From Acidobacteria bacterium RIFCSPLOWO2_12_FULL_68_19 (lineage in GTDB: Bacteria; Acidobacteriota; Vicinamibacteria; Vicinamibacterales; UBA2999): a DNA stretch of 64,000 nt. The first letter of the stretch is position 1. Each line of letters starts with the position of its first letter. The notes below the pieces were generated by a model. It saw only the letters and a list, made by a program, of their open reading frames with translations, made no database searches and was not told the origin of the DNA. Below, in pieces: positions 1 to 8,645 of the stretch. The stretch is from positions 1-64,000 of the forward strand of contig MELF01000025.1 in the NCBI GenBank assembly GCA_001767525.1, read 5' to 3'. The translations under genes and the position numbers were made by a program.

Positions 1-327
1 CCTGGAATTCGCCCACGGACCTCGGATAGTGGGTGCCGGCGCGAGGGTGATCCACCGCGGCAGTCTACACCGTTACTCCGGTTAAATGGATACCCCCATA
101 GTGCCTTTTCCGCCCGGTCCGAGCTCAACCGAAGACCGCTCATGCGACCGAAGGGCCCACGATGCCAGAATTTACAGCCCGCATCACCCCGCGCACAGTG
201 CGGATGGCCAAGGCACAGCGCGGATGATCGGCCGGTAGTGACCGGCGTGTCAAGAGAATGTCAGGCAAGTCAGGCGAGCGGGCGCACTTCTCCTCTTTCG
301 ACCAGCGGCCGGGTCGTCACGCCACGT
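1..327. other. No recognisable gene
   Basis: I see no convincing gene, RNA or repeat here. Open frames exist on both strands but have the arginine/proline-rich composition of out-of-frame high-GC DNA. The stretch lies just downstream of the IS91-type remnant and may include what is left of that element's 3' flank, but I cannot point to a terminal sequence. Confidence 0.4.
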
Positions 328-560
328 TCACGGGACGGCGAGGTCGTCATCGACAGAGCGATCGACCCGACCCAAGGGCCCGACGGACATCGGTGGCGGA
401 CGCGCGGGATAGGCCGCGGGCACCTCGGTCGGCAGGCCGAGATGGCCCAGAACGGGGTGGCTCGCACGCGCCTCCTCGATGAGCGCGATCAGCCGCAGAC
501 GCCCCCCGCATCGCGGGCAGGCCAGGACGTACCCTCTGCCGTTTGGCCCGTGACGCCTAG
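328..560 (-). pseudogene. IS91-family transposase C-terminal remnant
   Basis: Read on the minus strand from about 560 to the stop at 330-328, this gives a C-terminal tail with a zinc-finger CPRCGG motif, then RLRLIALIEEAR, then GLPTEVPAA and a run of prolines. That order matches the C-terminus of IS91/ISCR-type rolling-circle transposases (Y2 family). The catalytic part, which should lie upstream (higher coordinates), is missing. Beyond about 560 the reading frame no longer resembles a transposase and runs into short tandem repeats. This is therefore a decayed insertion-sequence fragment. Assignment is from motif recognition only. Confidence 0.62.
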
Positions 561-639
561 GACGGCTACACTACCGGGAGACATCCGGTTCGAGGCTTCG
601 ACGATGACCCACGTAGACGTGACGCGGATGCGTGTCTTC

Positions 640-742
640 GAGACATGGGTGATCGGTGGTGGGCGATCGGCGATGCGATCTCCGACTGCAGATTGGCAAT
701 CGGCGATTGCCGATTCAATCACCGGTCACCGATCGCCAATCG
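640..742. repeat. Heptamer-type imperfect tandem/inverted repeat
   Basis: The stretch is built of imperfect 7-bp units of the CGATCGG / TCGCCAA kind. The left half reads GGCGATCGGCGAT and GATTGGC; the right half reads ACCGATC and GCCAATC, so the two halves are partly inverted. It supplies the last codons (LRLAIGDR) of the broken minus-strand gene that ends at 719. Confidence 0.6.
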
Positions 743-905
743 CAGGTCCTGCGTCTTCTTCTCTCCCTCACCCGGCGTGATCTTCAGCGCGCTTGCGGAG
801 ACCTGCTCCAGAAATGACGTGTCGCCGAGGTCGCGCTGATCGACTTCGGTGAGCGCCGCGATGAAGTAGTCGCCGGGCGGAACGCCCGTGAAGTCGTGTT
901 GAACG
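719..905 (-). pseudogene. C-terminal fragment of a carboxypeptidase-regulatory-like domain protein
   Basis: On the minus strand the frame reads FTGVPPGDYFIAALTEVD, then FLEQVSASALKITPGEGEKKTQDLRL and a stop. This is the usual C-terminal strand pattern of the carboxypeptidase-regulatory-like (Ig-like) domains common in acidobacterial secreted proteins. The match begins abruptly near 905; upstream of it the frame overlaps the haem motif of the cytochrome fragment on the other strand and loses similarity. The 5' part of the gene is gone. See the cytochrome entry for the shared breakpoint. Confidence 0.55.
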
Positions 906-1183
906 CGTTCGGCCGCGCGACGGCCTGCACCACGTGCCACGGGCCGGATCTCAGGGGCATGGGGCCGGACATCCCGCCGCTGGCGGGCCGGTCGCCCAGC
1001 TATCTCGCGCGCGAGATCTTCGACATCCAGCAGGGGACGCGCGCCGGCTCGTACCCGCTGATGCCGCTGATGAAGAAGGCGGTCGAGAAGCTGACCGCGG
1101 AGGGCATCATCGACATCACGGCGTACCTGGCGTCGCTACCGGTCGACGGCCCGGCCCCGGGCGTGATGCTCACTCGCCGGTAG
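896..1183 (+). pseudogene. 5'-truncated class I c-type cytochrome
   Basis: The frame begins almost at a haem-binding CTTCH motif and continues HGPDLRG, IPPLAGRSPSYLAREI, LMPLMKKAVEKLT and IDITAYLASLPV. This is a complete cytochrome c domain from the CxxCH onward, resembling c4/c553-type single-haem proteins. No signal peptide precedes it, and a c-type cytochrome cannot be matured without export. The nearest start (896) lies inside the truncated minus-strand neighbour. Both genes are cut at about 900, which fits one deletion that removed the divergent 5' ends of two genes. Confidence 0.62.
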
Positions 1184-1352
1184 GCGCGCCGCGAGCCGGG
1201 CCAGCCACCACACGACTGCTCCAATCATCGCGAGCGGCAGAAGTGTGAGCATCGCCGTCAGAACGCAGACCCCGTGGGATGTGCACTGGCGCGAGATCGT
1301 GACGAGGATCGCCCCGGGCTGCCTCGTGAACTCCGGCGCGCCGTTGCGCCAA

Positions 1353-1694
1353 TTATCGACGACCACCTCGCAGGAGGTCAGTGACTGCTTCGACGACCTG
1401 CTTCAGTGTTCGAGGATTGAGTGTGGCAACCTCTGCTGTGATGAGGTCGCGGCTGGCTGTGAAGAGCTTCCCGGGATGGGCGAAACTGGTGATCCGCAGC
1501 GAACCTTTCGCGAGATCGGCGTCTTCGAGCCTGACGGCTCGACGGTCGCCGTACGCCTTGCTGGTGACCTGACACAGCACGTAGTCGCCGCGGCCGGCAT
1601 CCGCGAGGACCACGGCCGGCCGTAACTTCGTCCGTGACAGGTCGGAGAACGGGAACTGGACGAGAACTATCGCACCTGCTGCAGGTGCGCCCAC
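1353..1694 (-). CDS. MazF/PemK-family endoribonuclease toxin
   Basis: The product is 113 aa, the usual size of this family. It starts with a beta-strand region IVLVQFPFSDLSRTKLRPAVVL, in which the PF and RPAVVL segments are typical of PemK/MazF/CcdB-fold toxins that cut mRNA. A conserved arginine lies in KLRPA and a Ser/Thr-rich segment follows (QVTSKAYGD, SLRITSF). The gene overlaps the 3' end of the upstream antitoxin by 28 bp, the common antitoxin-first arrangement. The C-terminus (TDLLRGGRR) is intact. The cleavage site cannot be inferred from the sequence. Confidence 0.85.
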   Translation of the reverse strand: MGAPAAGAIVLVQFPFSDLSRTKLRPAVVLADAGRGDYVLCQVTSKAYGDRRAVRLEDADLAKGSLRITSFAHPGKLFTASRDLITAEVATLNPRTLKQVVEAVTDLLRGGRR

Positions 1695-1888
1695 GCCTCG
1701 TCCTCCTCAGGCCGGCTCCAATCCTGGGCGAGAGCCGCCTCACTGAGCAACGCCGTCTCGGAAACGTGCGTCGTGGGTTGTTCGTCCAGGATGGTGACGA
1801 GCGCCCGTCGAGCCCTGGACGGCTGAATCGGTTCGAGCAGGCGGACACTCCCGTCTTCGTCGATGACCGCTTCTACCGTTCTGATCAT
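1667..1888 (-). CDS. Antitoxin partner of the MazF-like toxin
   Basis: A 73-aa acidic protein beginning MIRTVEAVIDEDGSVRLLEP, the N-terminal strand pattern of the small DUF2281-like antitoxins that precede MazF/PemK or VapC genes. The C-terminal half (ALLSEAALAQDWSRPEEDEAWAHLQ) is typical of the segment that wraps the toxin. It lies upstream of and overlaps the toxin gene, so translation is probably coupled. Autoregulation of the shared promoter (just above 1888) is usual for such pairs but no clear operator was identified. Confidence 0.75.
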   Translation of the reverse strand: MIRTVEAVIDEDGSVRLLEPIQPSRARRALVTILDEQPTTHVSETALLSEAALAQDWSRPEEDEAWAHLQQVR

Positions 1889-1950
1889 GGTGGCCTCTCG
1901 TCAGTGTACACCGGGCGTGCTATGCACACGCACGTCGCGACCGTCGGCAG

Positions 1951-2650
1951 CTACGGTGAAATCTTCACATAGACGGCGAACCAGCTGCTGTCGCCGGCTG
2001 GGCGTTCACGCTTGAAGACACCCATCAGCGCATAGGCGCTCGGCGCCGCGGGTGGCGTGGCCGTCGGCCCGGACAGTGGCAGCAGGATTGCGGACCCCAC
2101 TGGAACATACGCGTCCGATCCCGCGGGGCCCTGCGGACCTGTCGGGCCCCCTGGTCCTTGCAGACCGACAGGGCCCTGTTCGCCCTGAATCCCTTGCGAA
2201 CCCATCGGTCCCTCTGGACCCTGGGGCCCGGTCGCACCTGTGGGACCGGGCACACCCTGTGGACCTTGCAGCCCGGCTGGACCCTGCGGACCGACGAGAT
2301 CCGCGGCGGCACACCCGAAATCCGTTACGGCGGAGCCAACCGGAGTGACCGGGCAGAGATCGCCCGCGCCTGTCACACCGTCCAAGTCGGCGTCAGGCGA
2401 ATAGACCACCACCGAATGCGCCTGGCCTCCAGCGATCTGTAGCACCATGCCGCCTACATTGACGCTCCCGGCGGCGGCGGGGGTCTCGTCGTCGCCAATG
2501 CGACTCGTGTTCCCGTACCCCAGCTGACCCCAACTCCTTGGCCCCAGCAGCGCACGGCGCCTGCGTCCAGCAGCGCACACGTGTGTTGGATGCCACCAGT
2601 GAGCTGGACCACGCGACCGCCCACATCGACGGCGGCGGCCGTCACCGGAC
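1951..2650 (-). pseudogene. RCC1-repeat / thrombospondin-3-like / collagen-like protein, 5'-truncated and frameshifted
   Basis: Three modules are readable on the minus strand. First, RCC1 propeller repeats: [20 protein letters not shown] then GAVRCWGQ in one frame, continuing as [18 protein letters not shown] and GQAHSVVV in another frame, so there is a frameshift near 2545. Second, [15 protein letters not shown] with TPVG and GC, like thrombospondin type 3 / calcium-binding repeats. Third, about 19 collagen-like Gly-X-Y triplets (about 2119-2292), followed by a C-terminal domain ending at 1951. Nothing RCC1-like is left upstream of about 2650. An intact relative would be a long secreted or surface protein. 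Confidence 0.68.
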
Positions 2651-2726
2651 ACCTGTGAATGGTTCGTTGGCGATCTGTTCCTGAGCGCACGTGAGTCGCC
2701 CTCTTCCGCCTGAAGCCGGGTCGGAC

Positions 2727-2754
2727 GCACCCTCGCACCCTCGCACCCTCGCAC
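2727..2754. repeat. Octamer tandem repeat (GCACCCTC)
   Basis: Three and a half perfect copies of the 8-bp unit GCACCCTC lie between the 3' end of lolD and the broken RCC1/collagen gene. The same unit family recurs at 3438-3618 and 46048-46105. Confidence 0.85.
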
Positions 2755-2756
2755 GT

Positions 2757-3431
2757 CTAGATAGGGTGTAGTGTTCCCTGCTCCAGCCGCAGCACCCGGT
2801 CGCACGCGGCGGCGAGGCGCGGATTGTGCGTGGCGATGATCGACGTGAGCCCGTGCTCGGCGTGCATCTCCCGCAGCAGCCGATGGAGCGCGTCGGCGGT
2901 GTTCTCGTCGAGATCGCCCGTCGGCTCGTCGGCCAGCAGCAGCGCCGGTTGCATGACGAGCGCCCGCGCCACGGCGACGCGCTGCTGCTCTCCGCCCGAC
3001 ATCATCGCCGGCCGGTGCGCCAGCCGCTCACCGAGCCCCACGCGGACGAGCAGCTCGGTGGCCCGCCGCTCGGCCGTCTCGCGCGACACTCGGGCAATCC
3101 GCATCGGCATCGCGACGTTCTCGGACGCGTCGAATTCCGGCAGCAGATGGTGGAACTGGAACACGAAGCCGATGTTCCGGTTCCGAAACTCGACGAGCGC
3201 CGCGTCGGGCATCGCCGTCAGATCGGCGTCACCAACCCGGACCGCGCCGGCGTCGGAGCGGTCGAGGCCGCCGAGCAGGTGGAGGAGCGTGCTCTTGCCG
3301 ACGCCCGACGCGCCGACGATCGCCAGCATCTCCCCCGTCACGACCTCGAGGTCGAGGTCGCGCAGCACGTGAATCCGCTGGCTGCCCACGGAGTACGACT
3401 TGTTCAGCCCGCGAACGGTGACGAACGCCAT
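2757..3431 (-). CDS. lolD: Lipoprotein-releasing ABC transporter ATP-binding subunit LolD
   Basis: A 224-aa ABC ATPase. It has a Walker A motif GASGVGKST, a Q-loop region [12 protein letters not shown], the signature [15 protein letters not shown], and Walker [12 protein letters not shown] followed by the H-loop ATHN. Length and the FHHLLPEF segment fit LolD, which powers release of outer-membrane lipoproteins from the inner membrane with LolC/E. It is the last gene of the lysS-lolC-lolD run and follows the permease, but 188 bp of repeats separate the two. MacB-type ATPases are close relatives, so part of the certainty comes from the neighbouring permease. Confidence 0.9.
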   Translation of the reverse strand: MAFVTVRGLNKSYSVGSQRIHVLRDLDLEVVTGEMLAIVGASGVGKSTLLHLLGGLDRSDAGAVRVGDADLTAMPDAALVEFRNRNIGFVFQFHHLLPEFDASENVAMPMRIARVSRETAERRATELLVRVGLGERLAHRPAMMSGGEQQRVAVARALVMQPALLLADEPTGDLDENTADALHRLLREMHAEHGLTSIIATHNPRLAAACDRVLRLEQGTLHPI

Positions 3432-3437
3432 GCTTCA

Positions 3438-3618
3438 GGTGCGACGGTGTCGATGGTGCGACGGTGCGATGGTGCGTCCGACGGTGCAATGGTACGAGGG
3501 TGCGGTGGTGCGTTCGAGGGTGCACTGCGCACCCGCCGTCGCACCGTCGCACCGTCGCACCGTCGGACGCACCGTCGCACCGTCGGACGCACCATCGCAC
3601 CGTCGCATCATCGCACCT
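3438..3618. repeat. Inverted pair of octamer repeat arrays between lolC/E and lolD
   Basis: The left arm (3438 to about 3527) is a run of GGTGCGAC-type units; the right arm (about 3528-3618) is its reverse complement, a run of GCACCGTC units. Both 8-bp units and 12-bp variants (GCACCGTCGGAC) occur. The whole gap between the stop of the permease and the start of lolD is filled. Transcribed RNA could fold into a long imperfect hairpin. No promoter or gene is visible inside. Confidence 0.85.
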
Positions 3619-3619
3619 C

Positions 3620-4843
3620 CTATTCGAACCTGAGGGCCTGGACGGGATCGAGCCGGGACGCCTGCCGCGACGGATAGATCGTCGCCAGGAAGCAGATGAG
3701 CACCGCCGACACGATGACCACGGCAAAATCGAGCGGCTGCACGACGAAGGGAACGTAGGCGATCTGATAGACGTCCATGGGGATGCGAATCAGACGGTAG
3801 CGGTCGAGCACCCAGCACAGCGCCACACCGGCCGAGGCGCCGACAGCGGTCCCGACAACCCCGATGGCGAGGCCCTGCAGCATGAAGATCGTCATGACGC
3901 GCCGCGACGAGGTCCCCATCGTCTTGAGAATGGCGATATCGCGCCCCTTCTCCATCACCAGGAGGATGAGCGAGGCGACGATATTGAGCGCCGCCACCAT
4001 GACGATCAGACCGATCGTGATCGAGATGGCCATCTTCTCGAGCCACAGCGCCGAGAAGAGCGCCTGGTTCATGTCGGCCCAGTCCTGGCTCACGTAGCCG
4101 CCGCCGAGCGCCTCGGGAATCGCCGCCGAGACGGCCGGCGCCGCCTCGATGTCGTCGACGCGCAGCTCGATCAGGTCGGGCGCGGCCTTCCCCAGCAGCC
4201 GCTCCGCGAAGGCGAGCGACACGAACCCGTACGCCGCGTCGAACTCGTACAGGCCGAGCACGTAGATGCCGGCGACCCGCACGCGGCGCGTCCGGGGAAT
4301 CATGCCCATCGGCGACAAGGTGCCCTGCGGCGTGAGGAGCGACGCGGTGTCGCCCACGTCGACGCCGAGCTGCTCGGCCAGGGCACGGCCGACGAGGATG
4401 CCGGGCAGCGCCTCCTCGGTCTTGGATTCGAGCCCCGCGATGCTGCCGCGTTCAATCGCGCGGCCGATGTCGGTCACGCTCGGCTCGAGCTCCGGATCGA
4501 CGCCCTTGAGGGAGATGAACGCATCGGCGCGAGCGGTCGAGATGAGCGCCTTGCCGAGGATGGCCGGACCGGCGCCCACCACGCCGTCGAGCTGTCGTAT
4601 CCGATCCACTTCGGCCCGGTAGTCGTCGATGCCGCCCGTCTTCCAGACGTAGACGTGGGCGGTCGATCCGAGGATGCGGTCGCGCAGCTCTCCCTGCAGT
4701 CCCGTCATCAGCGCCAGCGCGATGACGAGCGCCATGACGCCGACGGCGACGCCAATCGTGGAGATGAGCGAGATGACGGAGATGAACGCCTGCTTCCGGC
4801 GCGCCAGGAGGTAGCGGAGGGCGACGAACAGCTCGAACGTCAT
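3620..4843 (-). CDS. lolC: Lipoprotein-releasing system permease LolC/LolE
   Basis: A 407-aa FtsX/MacB-like permease. The N-terminus MTFELFVALRYLLARRKQAFISVISLISTIGVAVGVMAL is typical of LolC/E, with the first transmembrane helix followed by a large periplasmic domain. Three further helices are visible (about residues 270-300, 320-350 and 370-395) and the C-terminus PSRQASRLDPVQALRFE is the family signature. The protein extracts mature lipoproteins for transfer to the periplasmic carrier. Only one permease gene is present, so it may act as a homodimer (LolF-like). It is separated from lysS by 34 bp of TACCGGC-type repeats. Confidence 0.9.
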   Translation of the reverse strand: MTFELFVALRYLLARRKQAFISVISLISTIGVAVGVMALVIALALMTGLQGELRDRILGSTAHVYVWKTGGIDDYRAEVDRIRQLDGVVGAGPAILGKALISTARADAFISLKGVDPELEPSVTDIGRAIERGSIAGLESKTEEALPGILVGRALAEQLGVDVGDTASLLTPQGTLSPMGMIPRTRRVRVAGIYVLGLYEFDAAYGFVSLAFAERLLGKAAPDLIELRVDDIEAAPAVSAAIPEALGGGYVSQDWADMNQALFSALWLEKMAISITIGLIVMVAALNIVASLILLVMEKGRDIAILKTMGTSSRRVMTIFMLQGLAIGVVGTAVGASAGVALCWVLDRYRLIRIPMDVYQIAYVPFVVQPLDFAVVIVSAVLICFLATIYPSRQASRLDPVQALRFE

Positions 4844-4877
4844 GGCTACAGGCTACCGGCTACCGGCTACCACCTAC
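4844..4877. repeat. Heptamer tandem repeat (GGCTACC)
   Basis: Four to five copies of the 7-bp unit GGCTACC fill the gap between the lysS stop and the lolC/E start. On the coding (minus) strand the unit reads GGTAGCC. It is the same family as the long array at 27605-27721. Confidence 0.85.
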
Positions 4878-6376
4878 CTCGGCCTCATCAGCGGAAACAG
4901 GATTACGTCGCGAATCGAGTGGCTGTTGGTCAGCAGCATCACGAGCCGATCGATCCCGATTCCCGCTCCGGCCGCCGGGGGCATGCCGTACTCGAGGGCG
5001 CGAACGTAGTCCTCGTCGAGCGCGTGGGTCTGCTCCTGCCCGGCCGCCCGCGCGCTGAGCTGCGCTTCGAACCGCCGCCGCTGCTCCGCCGGGTCGTTCA
5101 GCTCGCTGAAGGCGTTGGCGATCTCCATCCCCGCCACGTACAGCTCGAACCGCTCGACCGTCTCCGGGTCGTCCTGCGTCTGCTTCGACAGCGGCGACAC
5201 CTCGGTCGGAAAGTCGTGCACGAAGGTCGGCTGGACGAGCTCGTCCTCGCACAGGCGCTCGAAGATGTCGACGGTAATGGCGCCCGCCTCCATGCCGGGC
5301 GTCACCTCGATCCCGAGCCGCGCCGCCAGCGCCGCCGCGCGGTCCCGCGCGCGCAGATCGCCCTCGGCGACCTCCACGCCCAGACGCCTCGAGGCCGCCG
5401 CCCGCACGGCCTCCCGCAGCCGCAGCCGCCGGAACGGCGCCTTCAGCGAGATGGCCCGATCGCCGTACTGCAGCTCGTCGGCGCCGAGCGCCTGTCGCGC
5501 CACGTCCACCAGCAGGTCCTCGGTGAGCGACATCAGGTCCGTGTAGTCGGCGTACGACCAGTAGAACTCCAGCATCGTGAACTCGGGATTGTGCTGCGCC
5601 GACATCCCTTCGTTGCGGAAGTTCCGATTGATCTCGAAGACGCGCTCGATGCCGCCGACGACCAGCCGCTTCAGGTACAGCTCGGGTGCGACGCGCATGT
5701 AGAGCGGGACGTCGAGCGCGTTGTGATGCGTCACGAACGGCCGCGCCAGCGCGCCGCCCGGGAGCGACTGCAGCATCGGCGTCTCGACCTCGAGGAACCC
5801 CCGCGCCACGAGGAACTCGCGAATCGCCGTCACCGCCCGGCTGCGCAGCTCGAACAACTGCCGCGCCTCCGGGTTGACGATCAGGTCGAGATAGCGCTGC
5901 CGGAAGCGAATCTCCACGTCGGTCAGGCCGTGCCACTTCTCCGGCAGCGGCAGCAGGCACTTGGCCAGGAACTCGAGCCGGGAGGCCCAGACCGTGAACT
6001 CCCTGGTCTTGGTGCGGAAGAGCCGCCCCTCGACGCCGACCCAGTCGCCGAAATCGAGCAGCTTGAAGATCCGGAAGTCGCGGGCGGGGAGCGAGTCCTC
6101 GCGGATGTACACCTGGATGCGCGCCTGCCCGTCGCCGAGCACCAGGAAGTTCGCCTTGCCGAAGCTGCGAATCGCGAGAATCCGGCCGGCGGTCCGAGTC
6201 GTGATGCGCGCGGCGTCGAGCTCCTCGGCCGACTTGCCGCCGTGCGCGGAGACGATCTCGGCGACCGTCGCCTGACGGTCGAAGCGGTTCGGGTAGGGCG
6301 CCACGCCGAGCCGGCGCAGCTCCTCGAGGTTGGCCCGCCGCTGGAGAACCTGATCGGAGTCCTCGGTCGTCGTCAT
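4874..6376 (-). CDS. lysS: Lysyl-tRNA synthetase, class II
   Basis: The 500-aa product charges tRNA-Lys. The N-terminal OB fold (about residues 50-150) contains TAGRILAIRSFGKANFLVL. The class II catalytic core shows motif 1 around FLEVETPMLQ, motif 2 RVFEINRNFRNEGMS with HNPEFTMLEFYW, and motif 3 GAGIGIDRLVMLLTN near the C-terminus. I chose the ATG at 6376-6374 because it overlaps the nusB stop as ATGA. Longer frames upstream are simply nusB read in another frame. The gene sits in a ribH-nusB-lysS-lolC-lolD transcription unit. Confidence 0.96.
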   Translation of the reverse strand: MTTTEDSDQVLQRRANLEELRRLGVAPYPNRFDRQATVAEIVSAHGGKSAEELDAARITTRTAGRILAIRSFGKANFLVLGDGQARIQVYIREDSLPARDFRIFKLLDFGDWVGVEGRLFRTKTREFTVWASRLEFLAKCLLPLPEKWHGLTDVEIRFRQRYLDLIVNPEARQLFELRSRAVTAIREFLVARGFLEVETPMLQSLPGGALARPFVTHHNALDVPLYMRVAPELYLKRLVVGGIERVFEINRNFRNEGMSAQHNPEFTMLEFYWSYADYTDLMSLTEDLLVDVARQALGADELQYGDRAISLKAPFRRLRLREAVRAAASRRLGVEVAEGDLRARDRAAALAARLGIEVTPGMEAGAITVDIFERLCEDELVQPTFVHDFPTEVSPLSKQTQDDPETVERFELYVAGMEIANAFSELNDPAEQRRRFEAQLSARAAGQEQTHALDEDYVRALEYGMPPAAGAGIGIDRLVMLLTNSHSIRDVILFPLMRPR

Positions 6377-6840
6377 TCGCGTTCCAGCCGGCGGCGGATG
6401 GCGTCGAGCAGCCCGTTGATGAACCGCACCGCATCGTCGGTGCTGAACGTGCGGGCGAGCTCGAGCGCCTCGTTGATGACGACCCGCGACGGCGTGTCGC
6501 GCTCGTGCAGGAACTCGTACACGGCCAGCCGCAGGATGAGGCGGTCCATCACGTTCATCCGCTCGAGACGCCAGTGCTCGGCCGCCTCGGCGATGATCGG
6601 ATCGAGGCCGCCGACATGGCCCGCCACGCCCGTGGCGAGCGCTTCCGCAAACGCCCGGTGGTCGGGCGCGAGCTCGCTCGCCGGCGGCTCGTCGTGCAGC
6701 CAGAACGTCCGCAGGACGTCCGCCATCGAGGCGCGGCCCACCTCCCACTGGTAGAGCATCTGCAGGGCCGCCTCGCGCGCGTGATGGCGCGCCTGTTTCG
6801 TGGTCCGAGGGGCCGGCCGACGCTCCGTCCTCGTCGTCAT
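6373..6840 (-). CDS. nusB: Transcription antitermination factor NusB
   Basis: A 155-aa, all-helical RNA-binding protein of rRNA antitermination and processing. Recognisable segments are HHAREAALQMLYQWEVG at the N-terminus, LERMNVMDRLILRLAVYEFL in the middle, and TPSRVVINEALELARTFSTDDAVRFINGLLDAI near the end, the best conserved NusB stretch. The start at 6840 overlaps the ribH stop (ATGA) and its own stop overlaps the lysS start, so the three genes are translationally linked. ribH-nusB adjacency is very common in bacteria. Confidence 0.96.
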   Translation of the reverse strand: MTTRTERRPAPRTTKQARHHAREAALQMLYQWEVGRASMADVLRTFWLHDEPPASELAPDHRAFAEALATGVAGHVGGLDPIIAEAAEHWRLERMNVMDRLILRLAVYEFLHERDTPSRVVINEALELARTFSTDDAVRFINGLLDAIRRRLERE

Positions 6841-7313
6841 CCGCCCGCACCCTGGTGCAGCCGCCGGAAGAGCGTCGCCATCTCGACGGCTGCCCGCGCC
6901 GCCTCGCGCCCCTTGTTCCCGGGGCCGTCGGCGGCACGCGCGTGCGCCTGCTCCTCGGTCAGCGTCGTCAGTATGCCGAGCGCCATCGGCACGCCGGTGG
7001 CGAGGGCGGCATCGGCAATCCCGCGGCACGCCGCCTCCGCGATGTACTCGAAATGCATCGTCTCGCCCTTGATCACGCAGCCGAGACAGATCACGGCGTC
7101 GAAGCGGCCCGTCTTCGCCGCGCGGAGGGCCGCCACAGGAATCTCGAACGAGCCGGGCACGCGCACGATCGTGATGTCCTCGTCCCGCACGGCCGCGTCG
7201 GCGAGCGCCCGGCGGGCGCCCGCGAGCAGGCCACCGGTGACCTCCTCGTTGAAGCGGGACACGATGACGGCGAAGCGACACCCGGCGGCGGTACTCGTGC
7301 CTGCGAGCTCCAT
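6837..7313 (-). CDS. ribH: 6,7-dimethyl-8-ribityllumazine synthase
   Basis: A 158-aa enzyme of riboflavin biosynthesis that joins 5-amino-6-ribitylaminouracil to dihydroxybutanone phosphate. The characteristic segments are IVSRFNEEVTGGLL, VPGSFEIPVAA, ICLGCVIKGETMHFEYIAEAA (with the catalytic-site histidine) and PMALGILTTLTEEQA. The C-terminus contains the NKGREAARAAVEM helix. The start at 7313 lies 8 bp downstream of the enoyl-CoA hydratase stop. The stop overlaps nusB. No FMN riboswitch was seen upstream, so expression is probably tied to the operon. Confidence 0.96.
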   Translation of the reverse strand: MELAGTSTAAGCRFAVIVSRFNEEVTGGLLAGARRALADAAVRDEDITIVRVPGSFEIPVAALRAAKTGRFDAVICLGCVIKGETMHFEYIAEAACRGIADAALATGVPMALGILTTLTEEQAHARAADGPGNKGREAARAAVEMATLFRRLHQGAGG

Positions 7314-7321
7314 GCCTCCGC

Positions 7322-8093
<772 letters not shown>

Positions 8094-8104
<11 letters not shown>

Positions 8105-8471
8105 CGCGCGAGGTTGGCGCGATTATACCCCACGCCCAGCACGCCGCCGTGCCCGCACACACGCCGGCCGTGTCGGCGATCAGGTCGAAGACGTCGGCCG
8201 TGCGGCCGGGCACGAACATCTGATGGAACTCGTCGCTGACGGCGTACGCCACGGCGACCGCGACCGCCAGCCCCGCCGAGCGCAGACGCAGCCGCCGCGG
8301 CAGACCGCCGGCCACCGCGCGCGCGGTCACGACCGCCAGGCCGGCATAGGCGAACGCGTGCCAGGGCTTGTCGCCGCCGGCGGGAACCGGGGGCTGCGGC
8401 AAGGATGACACATAGAAGATCGCCGCCATGTAGAGAGCGACAGGGCCCCAGAGCTGAAGCGTGCGGCCCAC
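8094..8471 (-). CDS. VanZ-like family membrane protein
   Basis: A 125-aa protein with about four hydrophobic segments. The family hallmarks are the N-terminal WGPVALYMAAIFYVSSLP, the KPWHAFAYAGLA segment, and the SDEFHQMFVPGRTADVFDLIADTAG motif, which is nearly invariant in VanZ-like proteins. Function is not established; some relatives confer teicoplanin resistance, but most are of unknown role. The start is GTG at 8471, immediately after the stop of the small upstream gene. Confidence 0.88.
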
Positions 8472-8645
8472 TCAGAACGGGAGCGGATAGAGAAGCCACC
8501 CGGCCAGGATGCCGCCGGCGACCAGCCCGCCGAACAGCCGGAGGCCGAACCGCAGCTGCTCCCGCGGCTCATCGCGCATCAACGCGGCGAACACCACGGA
8601 CACGAAGACCGCGAAGACGACCATCGCCGCCAGGTGCGAGCTCAC
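8472..8645 (-). CDS. Small two-helix membrane protein, unknown function
   Basis: A 57-aa product starting at a GTG (8645-8643) that overlaps the stop of the upstream gene as GTGA. It has two predicted membrane helices (about residues 5-22 and 35-54) separated by a charged stretch MRDEPREQLRFG. I do not recognise a family. The start is chosen from the stop-start overlap, a pattern repeated at several junctions in this window. Confidence 0.65.
   Translation of the reverse strand: MSSHLAAMVVFAVFVSVVFAALMRDEPREQLRFGLRLFGGLVAGGILAGWLLYPLPF

Noticed and set aside
142-780. A 212-codon open frame on the plus strand over the IS91 remnant
   Set aside because: Its translation is low-complexity and arginine/proline-rich, with no family resemblance. 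The minus strand of the same region gives recognisable transposase and regulatory-domain segments.
1136-1366. A minus-strand frame with one membrane-like helix (MLTLLPLAMIGAVVWWLARLAARL) between the toxin and the cytochrome fragment
   Set aside because: It overlaps the 3' end of the cytochrome fragment, has no ribosome site I trust and no known family. It could be a gene remnant but the support is too thin to list.
3464-6754. A 1,096-codon open frame on the plus strand
   Set aside because: It is antisense to lolC/E, lysS and nusB. Long antisense frames are expected at this GC content and codon bias; the composition is His/Arg/Asp-rich with no domain.
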